Shown here: positions 42,401 through 54,323 of the stretch, one piece after another
How the letters are laid out: each line of letters opens with the position of its first letter
Position numbering within the stretch: position 1 is the stretch's first letter
Assembly (NCBI RefSeq): GCF_019175285.1
Contig: NC_056529.1
Location: 22,061,853 to 22,125,852, forward strand
Origin: Sceloporus undulatus
Taxonomy: Eukaryota > Chordata > Lepidosauria > Squamata > Phrynosomatidae
Length of the DNA stretch: 64,000 nt
Direction: 5' to 3'
Made by a program: the position numbers and the translations under genes
The notes under the pieces: generated by a model
The model's input: only the letters and a program-made list of their open reading frames with translations
Told to the model about the DNA's origin: nothing
Databases searched by the model: none

Positions 42401-45400
42401 CCTTTGGACACAGGGCTCCAGTTTCTCAGTGTCCTTTCTGAATTGTGGTGCCCAGAACTGGACACAATATTCCAGGTGGGGCCTGACCAAAGCATAATAT
42501 AGTGGCACTATTACTTCCTTTGATCTAGACACTATACTTCTATTGATGCAGCCTAAAATCGCATTGGCCTTTTTAGCTGCTGCATCGCACTGTTGACTCA
42601 TGTTCAACTTATGGTCTACTTGGACTCCTAGATCCCTTTCACATGTAGTCTTGTTCAGCCAGGTGTCCCCCATCCTATATCTGTGCATTTCATTTTTCCG
42701 CCTTATGAAAGCTAGGCCATCTTTGAGCTAGGAGAGAGAGCTAGGAAATTACTAAGCACTGAAAGGGAATCTTTTTAATACAAAAGCATCAGTATCTCCT
42801 TAGAAATAAGCCCTGTTTTTTGTTCTGTTTTTTTACATTTACGCTTGTGGCCCTTTTGCCAGGCTGTGAACATGAGAGTCCTGGATGTGCATTCATCCTT
42901 ATAGGTCATTCAAATGTGGTTAAAATAAGCAGACTGTGGTGGCTTTGAACCATGATTGCATAGCTCTTTTGAGTACAGTATGCCCAGTCAGAATTTCTCA
43001 AAGAAAGCTAAAGACAGAATAGTGCCACACAAGTCCAAGAAAGCAAGAGGGACGCGACACATTCTCATGGGAGCAGGATTTGGTATGAAAAGTCAATGAA
43101 AGTGCCATATTAAAGACCATTCCTCTCTTGCTTCTTCTCCAGCTTTCACATGTCAATTCTTATCCTGAATTGGTAGGAGTCTTGGATGTGTGTGGGCTGT
43201 CTTTTTTGCACGCATGTGAAAACTGACAATTTTGAGCTCTGCTTTTGAATGTTATTTTCTCCACAGCTGGAAGAAGAGGTTTTTGAGGACTACAACCTCC
43301 AAAATGTCCCAACCAGCAGGACCAATAGCTATGCTGGTCAAGGGATTCTGGAGGCTGTAGTCCAGACAAGTAACTTTTCCACCTCTGATGTCCTCTCACA
43401 GACAAATTAAGCCTTAAAGGACTTGGGACCCCCATACTTGCGAGAGTGCCTTCCCAAGGGTTGAGGTCTCCTTTGGGGGCCTTCTGTGTCCCACCAGTGA
43501 GGTCAGTACACTGTGGGAGAATGCAGGAGAGGGCCTTCTCAGATGTGATACGCAATTATGGATTGTATTCCCTTTGGAAGCCTGATTGCTGCCAATGCTG
43601 GTTTTAGGCCAGGACTGCTCCATCCATGCTGAGCATAAAGAATAGGATGGAGGTATATGAGTACAGCTTTTGAGATGTTTTTACCCCACTTTCTTTTTCT
43701 TTTCCAGGCCACGGCAGCGGCAGCGGCAGCACATCCGCAGCACCTGGCTCACAGTTCCAAAGAGCACTTGGCCACGCCACAGCAAAACAGGTGAGCGGTC
43801 TTCCCAGGTCCCTCAAGTGCTATGCTACCTCAGTTGGCTTCAAAGTCTGAGTTACAAGCCTGCCTGAAATGTGAACTCCTGAGCAGAGGCCCTTGCATGT
43901 TGCTTGTCCAACCACTTCAAGATGCTAGGTTGATGTGTACACAGAACAGGACATTTTCTGTAGTGGCGCCCAAGTTTAGCTCCGACCTTACCCCTCTTGG
44001 GTATGTAAGAGGTAGCTAAGACTACATTGTTTTATATAGTCTTTGGTTCTTAATATCAGGAGTGGCTGCTCTGGCATGTCCTGTATTTAGTTTTTAAACT
44101 GTTTAAAAAGAAATGTGCTTAGTCTGTATTTGAATAATAAATCAGGAAGTGGATTTCTTCCTGATACTCTGCTTTCCCTTTGGGTAGATGGCCCAGTGCA
44201 GGGAGGGGGGGGGGTTCCTGGAAGCAGGAGCTTACCCACCTAGATCATCACCTTTGTTTTCAAGATATGGATTGCAAAGCAGCAGGAATCCCTGTGACAA
44301 GCAGGGAATGATGGCCATCATCTTCTAGTTTCCATGGCACTTTTTTCTCCCCTTGTTATCTAGGTATTTCTATGGCACTGCTGGAGACCAAGCGGGGGAT
44401 ACAGCACTTTGCCTTTGAGCACCACCGAGAATACCAGCAAGTACAGTTCAAGTTCTTGGATGCCGTGGAGTCCATGGACCCCAACAATCTTGTGGTAGGT
44501 TCTTGAGGGCCTGGTGCAAGGGTTATATGCCACCAACAACACTTACAGCTGCTTTCTCTCTAGTTAAGCCTTGGTCTCCATGATCCTCAAGGAGAACCAG
44601 ACCAGTGATTTAGCTAGCAGGGCATACTGGCTGCAATCCTGTTTGGCTCTGCTTGGCTAAGCCATATGCCCTTGAATTTACTGAAAAGCTTCTAAGGTCA
44701 CCCCACACACCCATTCTGTGCTTTTGTGGTGAGCAGGCAAGATCTCAGGCCCATCTGGCTGTGTTTCCAGAGGACCTGATAGTTCTTTGTACTGATGTCA
44801 TAATTTCACATCTGGCTATGAGGACACAGCCAGATGCTTCTGTGATACTGCCTGCTCACCACTGAATGACCATGCAGGGCAGCTTCAGACATTTTTCTAT
44901 AAATCAGAGTTTGGGACTTTGGGTGTGGCAGAGGAGGAAAGTGAATGCCAATATTTGCTGCAGTTCTCTTTGATCATGCGGATCTTAAATACTCACAAAT
45001 AATGCCTCCACCCATGTTTTCATGTAGTTGTTTTCCCAAAAGCTATTTATGTTGGAGTCATCATAACATCCCAAGGCAATGAATTAGATAGTTTTAACAG
45101 GCACTATATTTTCTTCTAAAATGAACTTGCATTTCAGGATGGGGGGGAATGTTTGTTGATGCAGAACAAACGTACTCTGGGCTTCCTGGATAAAACCTTG
45201 TTTTGTTGCTCAGAGGCGAGCCAGTATGGTTTGAGTGGTGGCCTGTGCAGTGCAGGGTTCAAATCCCTGCTCAGCCATGGAACCCACTGGGTGACCTTGG
45301 ACAAGTTACACTCTCTCGGCCTCAGAGGAAGTTAGTGGCCACCCCTCTGAACAAATTTTGCCAAGAAAATTCTAGGAGAGGGTCAGCATTTTATTTTATT

Positions 45401-48400
45401 TTTGGCTCAGTGGGGAGACAGAATTCCCATGGCACCGATGTTAACCCAGAGGTCATAAAACACTTGTGGCCTTTGGTGTTGCAGGGCTAAAGGGACCCAT
45501 CTCAGAATTTGGAGAAAGCTGGTAGAAAAGACACTGGATGGATAAGAAAGGCACAAAACATGAAGTAACTTCTCCAGGCTCTGTTCTTTGAGGGGAGCCT
45601 CTAGCTAAGTACCCCTTTCCTGTATTGACATCACCCTTAGTGGGGAGTGTAGGCTGTGCAGGATGGGGAAAAGCACCATGTATCTTAAAAATCAGCATTC
45701 GCACAGGCTACTGTGGCTATTTATAAACTTTCTCCTGCTTTGAAGGAAGAAATGCCTAATTTTTCTTGGTACTTAGCAGAACAGACCCTGCTTTGAGGCT
45801 TTGATTGAGCATGTCCAAATGGGTTAAGCCGAGCATCAACTTTGCTGGCACACACAAAAGCAGGCAAACGACAGAAGATGTTCGTTGCCTAATATTAGCA
45901 TAATCGGGACATTGACGTTTTGGAGAGACCCCGACCCTCCCTTCTCCCTCCTACTTTCTGATAAGGGCAAAAGTGGTGCTTTGAAAGCGTTTGTCAGATA
46001 GAGCAGCCTTTGTCCCAACCAGCCTCATGCTTGGCCTACTCCTCACTCGCTGGAAGCCCAGGCACAGAATCCGCTACTGACTAAGGCTATTTTTGGCATG
46101 CCAAACAAACCCACAAGCCAAGTCAGGACGGGCAGTTATAGAAACTTTCCAGCTTGGTCAATTGGGATGAGACACGCCATCACAGCAATGAGAGATGGAT
46201 AGCACCACAGGTCATGGTCAAACTATTGAGTTCAGCCTTTGGTTGTCCTTTGGTGGCCAGCCAGGAAAACACTGGAGCTGGTGAGCAATCTTATCCCCCT
46301 CCTGCTTGAAGGACTGCAGTTGGTACTATCTGTAAACACAGGAGTGGGGTGGGGGAATACTATGTTGGCCATAACACATACGTTGCAATCTATATTGTGA
46401 GAGTGCCCTTTCTGAGCCCACCAAAAATTTACCAAAGTGCATGTCAGCTTTTGAGATCTTTGGCTATGTAGGTGATTGAAAGAGTGAGGAGACAGAGTCA
46501 TAAAATCTGCATGTAATCAAGAGGAAAGTTCTGCAAATATGACATGTCTGTATTAAGCTCCACCAAGTGTTGGCCTTAGGCTAGTTGAAAGCATTTTAAA
46601 AGCAAATGTTTAAAGTTCACAGATGGTTTGACTCTAGCGAACAATTGCTTTCTTTTATAACGTGTTTGTTATGTAGCTTGTTCTTTTTATGAGATGTTCT
46701 TTATCTGGATCAATGAAAAATGCACGGAAACAACCGTGTGACAGACTTCTCTTAAACTAGTGGCAACAAAGGAAACACAAGATACAGATACACAAATGAT
46801 AGACGGAAGGCCTGTGAGCTGCATTAGTTGTACAGGGTGCCAAAGAAGGTAGATTTTAGGGTTGAAATGCTGGGAAGGCAGCCTTTATAAAGAATTTTTC
46901 ACATCTGTTCAAGGGGCTGCATTTGTTTTACGGTATTTCACTATTGCCTCCCAGCCCACATGGGCTCCCAAGGCAGTGAACAAAATGAGAATGGTGGGCC
47001 ATACCTTGCCATACTCCTACATTACAGGAAGGAGTATTGGAAGGAAAGATGTGTGGCAGCTGAAGGTCAGACCTTAAAAACCAGGTGGGAAGAGGGAACT
47101 ACAGGTCACCAGCACTTATTTTTCTTAACACTCAGTCACTCTCTGAAAAGAAAGGCTGGAAAGTTATTCAGGAGATTAAAGCACAACAGCAACTAACCAG
47201 ACCTCCTTTTGCTACCTGCTTCTGACTGGTGAATTTGAGTTTCTCTGAATGCTTCCTCCGCTACATGCGTAGGTGAAAGGAATGCAAGGAAGGTGTGACT
47301 TCTATGCAGCACTCCCAGAAATGTGCCAGTCCTCTGTGCCTTTTCTCTCCCTACCTTGCACTTTCCTGCCTCCTCAAAATCCCTCTCAAAAAAAAGAGGT
47401 CTTTCTGCAAGCCAGAGTAGGAGGGTAGGGAGGCCTCAGGAAGCTCTCACCAGCTTTGTTTTCTCTGCTGACAGCTTTTGCTGCAGATGAACCCTTCGCA
47501 CGTGGACTCGCTCCTGCAGCTCAGCGATGTGTGTCGGATGCAGGAAGACCAGGAGATGGCCAGAGACCTGGTTGGTAAGAGGCAAGGTCTCACTAAGGTT
47601 GATCCCCACTGCCACCAGGCACTGCTTGTGTGATCTTCTCCTTGCATTATGGATCTCCTCCAAAGGAGTTGGGAGCCCAGACAGATCCATGCTTGTAACA
47701 GGGAGGTGACTGAGAGCACCTGCTGGACCTGAAAGAGAAAGAAAATAGTTTTAGAAAAAGAGACTCTTTCCTAGGGACCTGAGTTTGGATTGTGAAGTCC
47801 CATCCAAACTTCCTTCTCTCCAGCCAGCCTTAAGTGACAGCACAAGGGAGGGCCTGCTCTGTTGTGGCATCTTGTCTTTGGAATTCTGTACCTTGTTAAT
47901 TTCAGCAAGTTTCCCCACTGACTCTCAGTTGACAGCGGAAGACCTTTTTTCCTTCCTTCTGTCTAGCCTGTAATGTAGGGTTGAGAATCAAACAACTTCT
48001 CAAGTGTTGTTGGAGTGCCACTCCCATCAGCCCTACTAGCCAGTGGTGAAGAATGCTGGGAGTTGCAGTGCAGCCATCATTGCTAGAGGACCGCATGATT
48101 CCCACCCCTGTTGTAATAGAATGTGGCTTTAATGTTGATGAAAATAGTTTTCACTGATAGGTGGGTTAGAAGTATTTCAGTAAATAAGTCATACATCTGC
48201 TGGGGTGTGGTTTGTGTTCTGCCTCTGGGGCTACAAGGGAGAAAGTAAGGCCCTCTTATGCACTGGCATTCACTGGCCAGGCCAAACCTCCCTAGGATTC
48301 TTCCCTCAGGGCTCCCTCGGTCTAGCAAACTGGTGGGCTGTCTGAGAAAAGCAGTGTGATTGCAGAGAAAGCAACTAATGGTGTTGATCTTAACTTTTGG

Positions 48401-51400
48401 AGGGTTCCCTTTCCCCCCGAAATTAAATCTCTATTTCTTGCCTTGTCTTGTGATATGTGTTTAAAGTTAATATGTCACCTCGGGTTCCTTTAGGCAGAAA
48501 TGTTACTTTATAAAGATGCTAAGTGCATCAAAGGCTCTGGGTGGGGACTCAGCGAGGCTTCCTTCTGGCACCTTCTTTTCCAGAGAGGGCTCTCCACATC
48601 CTGGAATGCGCCTTCCACCCCATGTTCAGCCTCACCAGTGGGACCTGCCAGCTGGACTACCGGAGGCCGGAGAACAGGTAAAAACCTGCCGTCAGTTGTC
48701 TTGGGGAAGCAAGCCTGGCTGCACCTGGAGCTCCAGAACAGAGCTGAACTTGGAAATGTTAATGTTTCAGACTTCAACCCCCAGTATCCCCCAGCCAACA
48801 GCAATTGAGTGGAGGGTAGTAGCTGTAGCTACTTTGAAAATAAAGTGTACAGTTCCTTACAAAAGAGAGAGAACTCCACTTCCTGAGTATAGGGAAAGGT
48901 GTGCTGAAAAGAGCATGGTAAAATTACTTTTTTGAATCCCATTTGGGAGAAAGATGGGATATAAATATAATAAACAAACTACAACTCCCAGAATTCATTA
49001 GCAAGTAAAGGTGAAAAGGAGAGTAGTCGCTGAGGTTCTGGTGCTGAGCAAAGCATGGAAAAGTTACTATTTCAGACTACAACTCCCAGAATCTTTCATC
49101 TTCCAAAGGGGAAGGTAATATCTGGAGCTCTCAGGTTGAGCAGAACTTGAGAAAGTTACTGTTTTGGACCATAATTTTCAAAATGGCCTCTCTGGTACCA
49201 GCAAATGGAGGAGAGGAACACAGAGTTTTTATGTTGGGCAGAGCTTGGAAAAGTTACTTTGGGGGGCTGAAAACATCCAGAATTCCTCAGTCACCAAAAC
49301 CACAAGGAGGCCAAGAAAGAAGTCCTCCCTCAGCATGAGAGCTTGGAAAAGTTACTTTGGGGGAACATAGCTCCTGGAAGCTTCTAGCCTGAAGGTAAAA
49401 CTTGCTTGAGCTCCTATTTTGAGCACAGCCTGGAAAAGTTCCTTTTTTAGACTACAACTCCTAGAACAACCAGCCAACAAAGCTTTTCCAAGCTCCTAGG
49501 ATATGTTTCTTTCCAGAAGCCAAGATACAAGTTCAGACCACTTGTACTATGCTTCACAGCCACCTACTTAATCTTAGGTTTTTGTGGGGATCCCCAGTTT
49601 ATGCCTTCCTTCTTTATGTCTAAAACATTAACAGTGAGTTGTTTCTTTCTTTGGTGCCCCTTGCAGAGCCTTTTATCTGGCTCTCTTCAAGCACATGGTT
49701 TTCCTGGAGAGGAGAGGTTGTCCTCGCACTGCTCTGGAGTTCTGCAAACTTATTCTGAGGTAAAGCAATCAGTTCTGGACTCTGTATGTCTTTTGGGCCC
49801 AGGGGAAAGCATGGGGGTAGAAGTGGCCAACACACCCGTCCCCCTTGTCTCTATTGGTCAGGGTTATGTATTTCCTACATTGCCAAGCTCTACGTTGTGC
49901 AGCTAAAGGATTTTTTAAAAAATGTTTTTCCAAGAGATAGTTAATTTCTTTTACGGTGATCTTTTGACTGAATCAGCCCCTCGGCACAGAAAAAATGTGC
50001 GCATGTTGTTGGCCAGGCCTGAGGCAAGCAAAAAGTCTCATGCACTTTTCTCTGTTCATCAGTTTTGTAACAAGCCTTACTTATTTCTTGTTAAATTTAT
50101 TTTTCTTCCCAACAACCTCCCCCCCCTCGGTCACCGAAGTCTTGATCCAGAGAATGACCCGCTGTGCATGCTGCTGATCATCGATTTGCTGTCTCTCCGA
50201 GCGAGAGAGTACACCTTCCTGACCCGCTTGTTCTGCGAGTGGGAGGTGAGCTGCCAGTGGGGAGCCCTGGCAGGAGATGGGCAAAGGGGCAAGCCACATG
50301 AGGTCTGGGCAGTTTGGGTATGCTGGGTTGTGCTGGAGGGTCCAATCCAGTCTTGCTGACTCCCCAGAAACAAATAGCATTTCAAACTCCCTGTATCAGA
50401 CCATAAATTGGGGTAGGGATCCTACGTGCCCCCAGGGCTGTTTCTGTGTCTCATTGGAGCCCCTTCCATCACCCTAAAATATTTTTTGCTCACACAAGAG
50501 GAAAATTATGCCTCCAGAAACTTTTCAGTGTGTGTGTGTGTGTGTGTGTACTTTTCTACTAAAACAAGACACTGCTCCAACTCCAATTTTTAGCAACTTA
50601 TCCCCTTTATTTTATGCAAAGTCAAGAGTGACCTTCTCCCTGCTTCACTTGTAGCTGTTTCAGCTGGGTAGAATGTGGCCCCCAACCACCTGAGGTTGCC
50701 CACTCCTGAATCCTTGGGGAAGCTTTTTGTGGGTTTTTCATGCTGTGTGGCCATGTTCTAGAAGAGTTTCTTCCTGATGTTTCGCCAGCATCAGTGGCTG
50801 GCGAAACATCAGGAAGAAACTCTTCTAGAACATGGCCACATAGCACGAAAAACCCACAAAAAACTATGGATGCCAGCCATGAAAGCCTTCGACTTCACAC
50901 TTGGAGAAGCTATTGTGAGCATGATCAGAACTTCTTATTTGCCCTGGTTAATGGGACTGTTTATCTCTTAAACTGTTGTTACATGCCTTCACATCCACTC
51001 CGGTTTGTGGTGACCTCTCTTGGGGTTTTCTTGGCAGGATTCTTGCAAGCATGGCCTTGCTCTGAGGTGGAGAGAAGAATGTGACTTGTCCAAGGTCACC
51101 CAGTGCATTTCCATGCCTGACCAAGGGGGTCTGAACTCTGTGCTCCTGGAGTCTTAATCTTGGAGTCAAGCCAGGCTTGGTTTCTGTTTTGCAGTTGGAC
51201 TGCAAGTATTGAGGCAGCAATTGATTTACTGTGTCTCCAAATTCCATTTATGGTGGAGAGCAGCAAGGAGAAAGAGCTGCCATCCATCGTGGGGCTTTTT
51301 GGAGACATCTTGTTGGTCAAGACCTGGGCTAGAGAGACTTTAGATCTGATATACATAGATTTTCTTAACGCAGTTGAAAATGGCAGGCATGATGTCTGCT

Positions 51401-54258
51401 CAGCCTCCCTGAAGATTCTTTCTGTTTCCCTTTCCATCCCTGATGCCTAGGGCGATAAAGAAAAGATATTGGTGGAAGCAGGCTGAGAAGATGTCAGCCT
51501 ACCATTTTCAAAGATATCAGGAGAATCTTGCTAGATCAGAAAAGATACACACACACACACAATGTTTTTGTCAGTTTTTAATCTGCATTAGCTTTAATAA
51601 CTGGTTTGTAAGGTACCTTGAGTCACATCATCATGACAAAACTGGTATGATGATAGATGATGATAGACGATAGATGGAGGTACTCCATGCCCTTGGAGGT
51701 CTACCCTTCACCTAACCCTGGCTCGCAGCATAATAGGAGCAAAACAAAAGTAAGAAGAGGGGAGGAAAAAGACAGTAAGGAAGTCCAGGTGCCAGTAAGG
51801 GCAAAGAGCAGAAGAAATTTATAGAGAAGACAGAGATGTTTCCTAATGGGTTGGAGGTATGAATCTATCTAGCCTCATGCAGTTAACTCTGACTGGCGAC
51901 AGCTGTCCAGAGTTTTCGGGTGGTGCTCAGCCACTCAGTGCCAGTCTAGCCCTCAAAGGTTGGTGAAGTTCCTGTTGTTGTCCATTTGGGAAGTCCTTCC
52001 AATGCCCATCCCCTGACCATTCTCAGATTCTCTGAAACTATAAGCCATAGGAGAACCCTCAAGAAACAGGCCAGTTTGTGAGCTTGATTCTGTATGGCTT
52101 CTCACCCTCTCCCCACCCTCACCCTGTCTCTCCTCTTAGGGTCATCGGAATCTCTCCCAGCTCCCAAACTTTGCCTTCTCAGTACCACTGGCATATTTCT
52201 TTCTGAGCCAGCAGGAGGATGTCCCTGAAGTGGAGCTAAGCCAAGCTCACGAAAGAGCAGCCAGCCTCATCCAGCAGGCGCTGATCATGTTTCCTAGTGG
52301 TGAGTGTAGCAGTGTGAAAGTTTCAAAGATGGGTATACAGGTGTAAAACTTGATGTTGTTGAACTAAACTACCAGTAGCCTCAGTTAGAGTAGCCAACAG
52401 TAAGGAATGCTGGGAATCATAGTCCAAGAACATCTGGAGAGGCATGCGATTCCTGTCCCTGTCTTGGACTGTCTTTGGCTGGGCTTCAGGTGCTTCTGCT
52501 CAGGAAGAATTAAGAATGGTCTGTGGGCCATGTTTGTCCCCCACAGCATTGCAGGTAGGACAGGCTGAAACCTTCATTGTCCCTCCCAGTTTTAGGAGTG
52601 GGCAAAAACTATCCAATAAAATCAGGAGATTCCACCAAGATGAGTAAAGACAATTTTATTTTGTCTCTACTAGTTCTCCATCGTGGCAAGGACACATAAT
52701 GGACTCATTCTGGTAATAAAACTAAGATCAGGATTTCAAGACTAGGGATTGTAATCATCTGATACTGTCCATAATATTACATAAAAATCTTTCTCTTACG
52801 TAGTTTTTAGAAATGATTGTGGGGCAATAACTAGGCATACATCTTGCCTTAAGCATATTATTCATCACTTGTAAAAGAAGTAATATGTAATTCTCCCCCC
52901 CCTCCTCCATTTTTCCTGGGAGGAAGGGCTTTGGGAAAAAATGAGAAAAACACTTTATTTTCCTGACTTTGTGTTTTATTTTTATGAGTCTTCACAGTTC
53001 TAATTTCTCCATGTTTTTTTTAATGGAATGAAAACATTTGCTGATGTTTAGGCACAACCGACAATCCCCTTCCTGAAATTGGAAGACAGAAAGGGGACTC
53101 TTCAGCCTTTGCAGCAGAACTGTGGCCCTTTGGCCAAGCCTCATTGTTTGTGAGGTGGCTTTGTGAGGAACCCATCACCTCTAAACACACAGACACTTTT
53201 TAAAATTCCCTCTCACATTTTAATTCCCTTCCCCCCCCCCCCCCCCCCCGTTAAAAGTTTCGACTTGGATAGTTTTTACTTGATGGTTGCTTGGTCATTT
53301 TCCCTAACAACTGCTCTCTCATGATCAGCTAATATACCTTCAATATCTTCCTCTGTTTTGCTGTGCATTGCTGTATGCTGACGCTAAGTAAATTTTCTAG
53401 GACAGCTATAAATGTTAAGGTTTATGTTTACTTCAGTGCCTGATTGCTTAAAAGGGAAGCAGACATCTGGACTGGAAGTGTGTCCTTAATACTGCTGTCT
53501 TTAATTCACTGTGCTTCCACTCTTGAACCCAAAATCTGACAAATTTCGCTCTCTCACGTCATTCCTGTTTCAGTTCTGATGCCGTTGCTGGATCGCTGCA
53601 GTGTGCAACCGGATGCCATGGTGGCTGCCCACTCATACTTCGGACTGGAGGCCCAGTTAAGGTCAGGAGCATAGGGCAGGGGAATGCCTTTTTGGATAGC
53701 AGGAACTCAGGGATTTTGAGAGAAACAAGGCATTAGTGGGCTCGAAAAGAGGCCAGCACTGTCTTGGTATCAAATAGGGGCCCTAGTGAGACTTGTGAAT
53801 ATGGCAGTGACTATATGGGATAGGTCATTTCAATGATGGGGGTCATATGTCAAGGTGTTTGACGCTGAGGGCAGAAGATTTGTTGCTGATATGGCTGCTG
53901 TTGGAGTCACAGTACCAATAAATATGATATTTATATATAACAATTAGGAAGAATCCAGAACTGGTAAAGTGCTGCCTTTAAGCGGCCAGTCACAAATGTT
54001 GGCTTTTCCCCGCAGTTCTCCTCCTGCTCTCAACCAGCTGGTCTCCCTCTACCTTGGGAGAACCCATTCCTTCTGGAAGGATCCATCTGTCATGGCCTGG
54101 CTGGAGACAAACGTTCACGAGGTGCTGAGGAGAGTGGACTCCAAGGACCCAGCACTGGAAGAGGTGGAACAGAAGTGAGCCTGGCGTAGGATTTTCTCTG
54201 CTTGATTGACATTGGGGGAACCAACATAACTGAATACCCCCCAACTGTGCTCTGCTTG

Positions 54259-54323
<65 letters not shown>

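Noticed and set aside
41936-42688. 250-codon minus-strand protein
   Set aside because: It is the CR1 LINE reverse-transcriptase tail, not a host gene.
50622-51084. Paired open frames on both strands with identical N termini near 50740
   Set aside because: The identity is produced by the palindrome; both frames read the same non-coding repeat.
53231-53249. C homopolymer as a functional i-motif or G-quadruplex site
   Set aside because: A pure homopolymer in an intron with no flanking G/C tracts or conservation evidence; more likely simple slippage.
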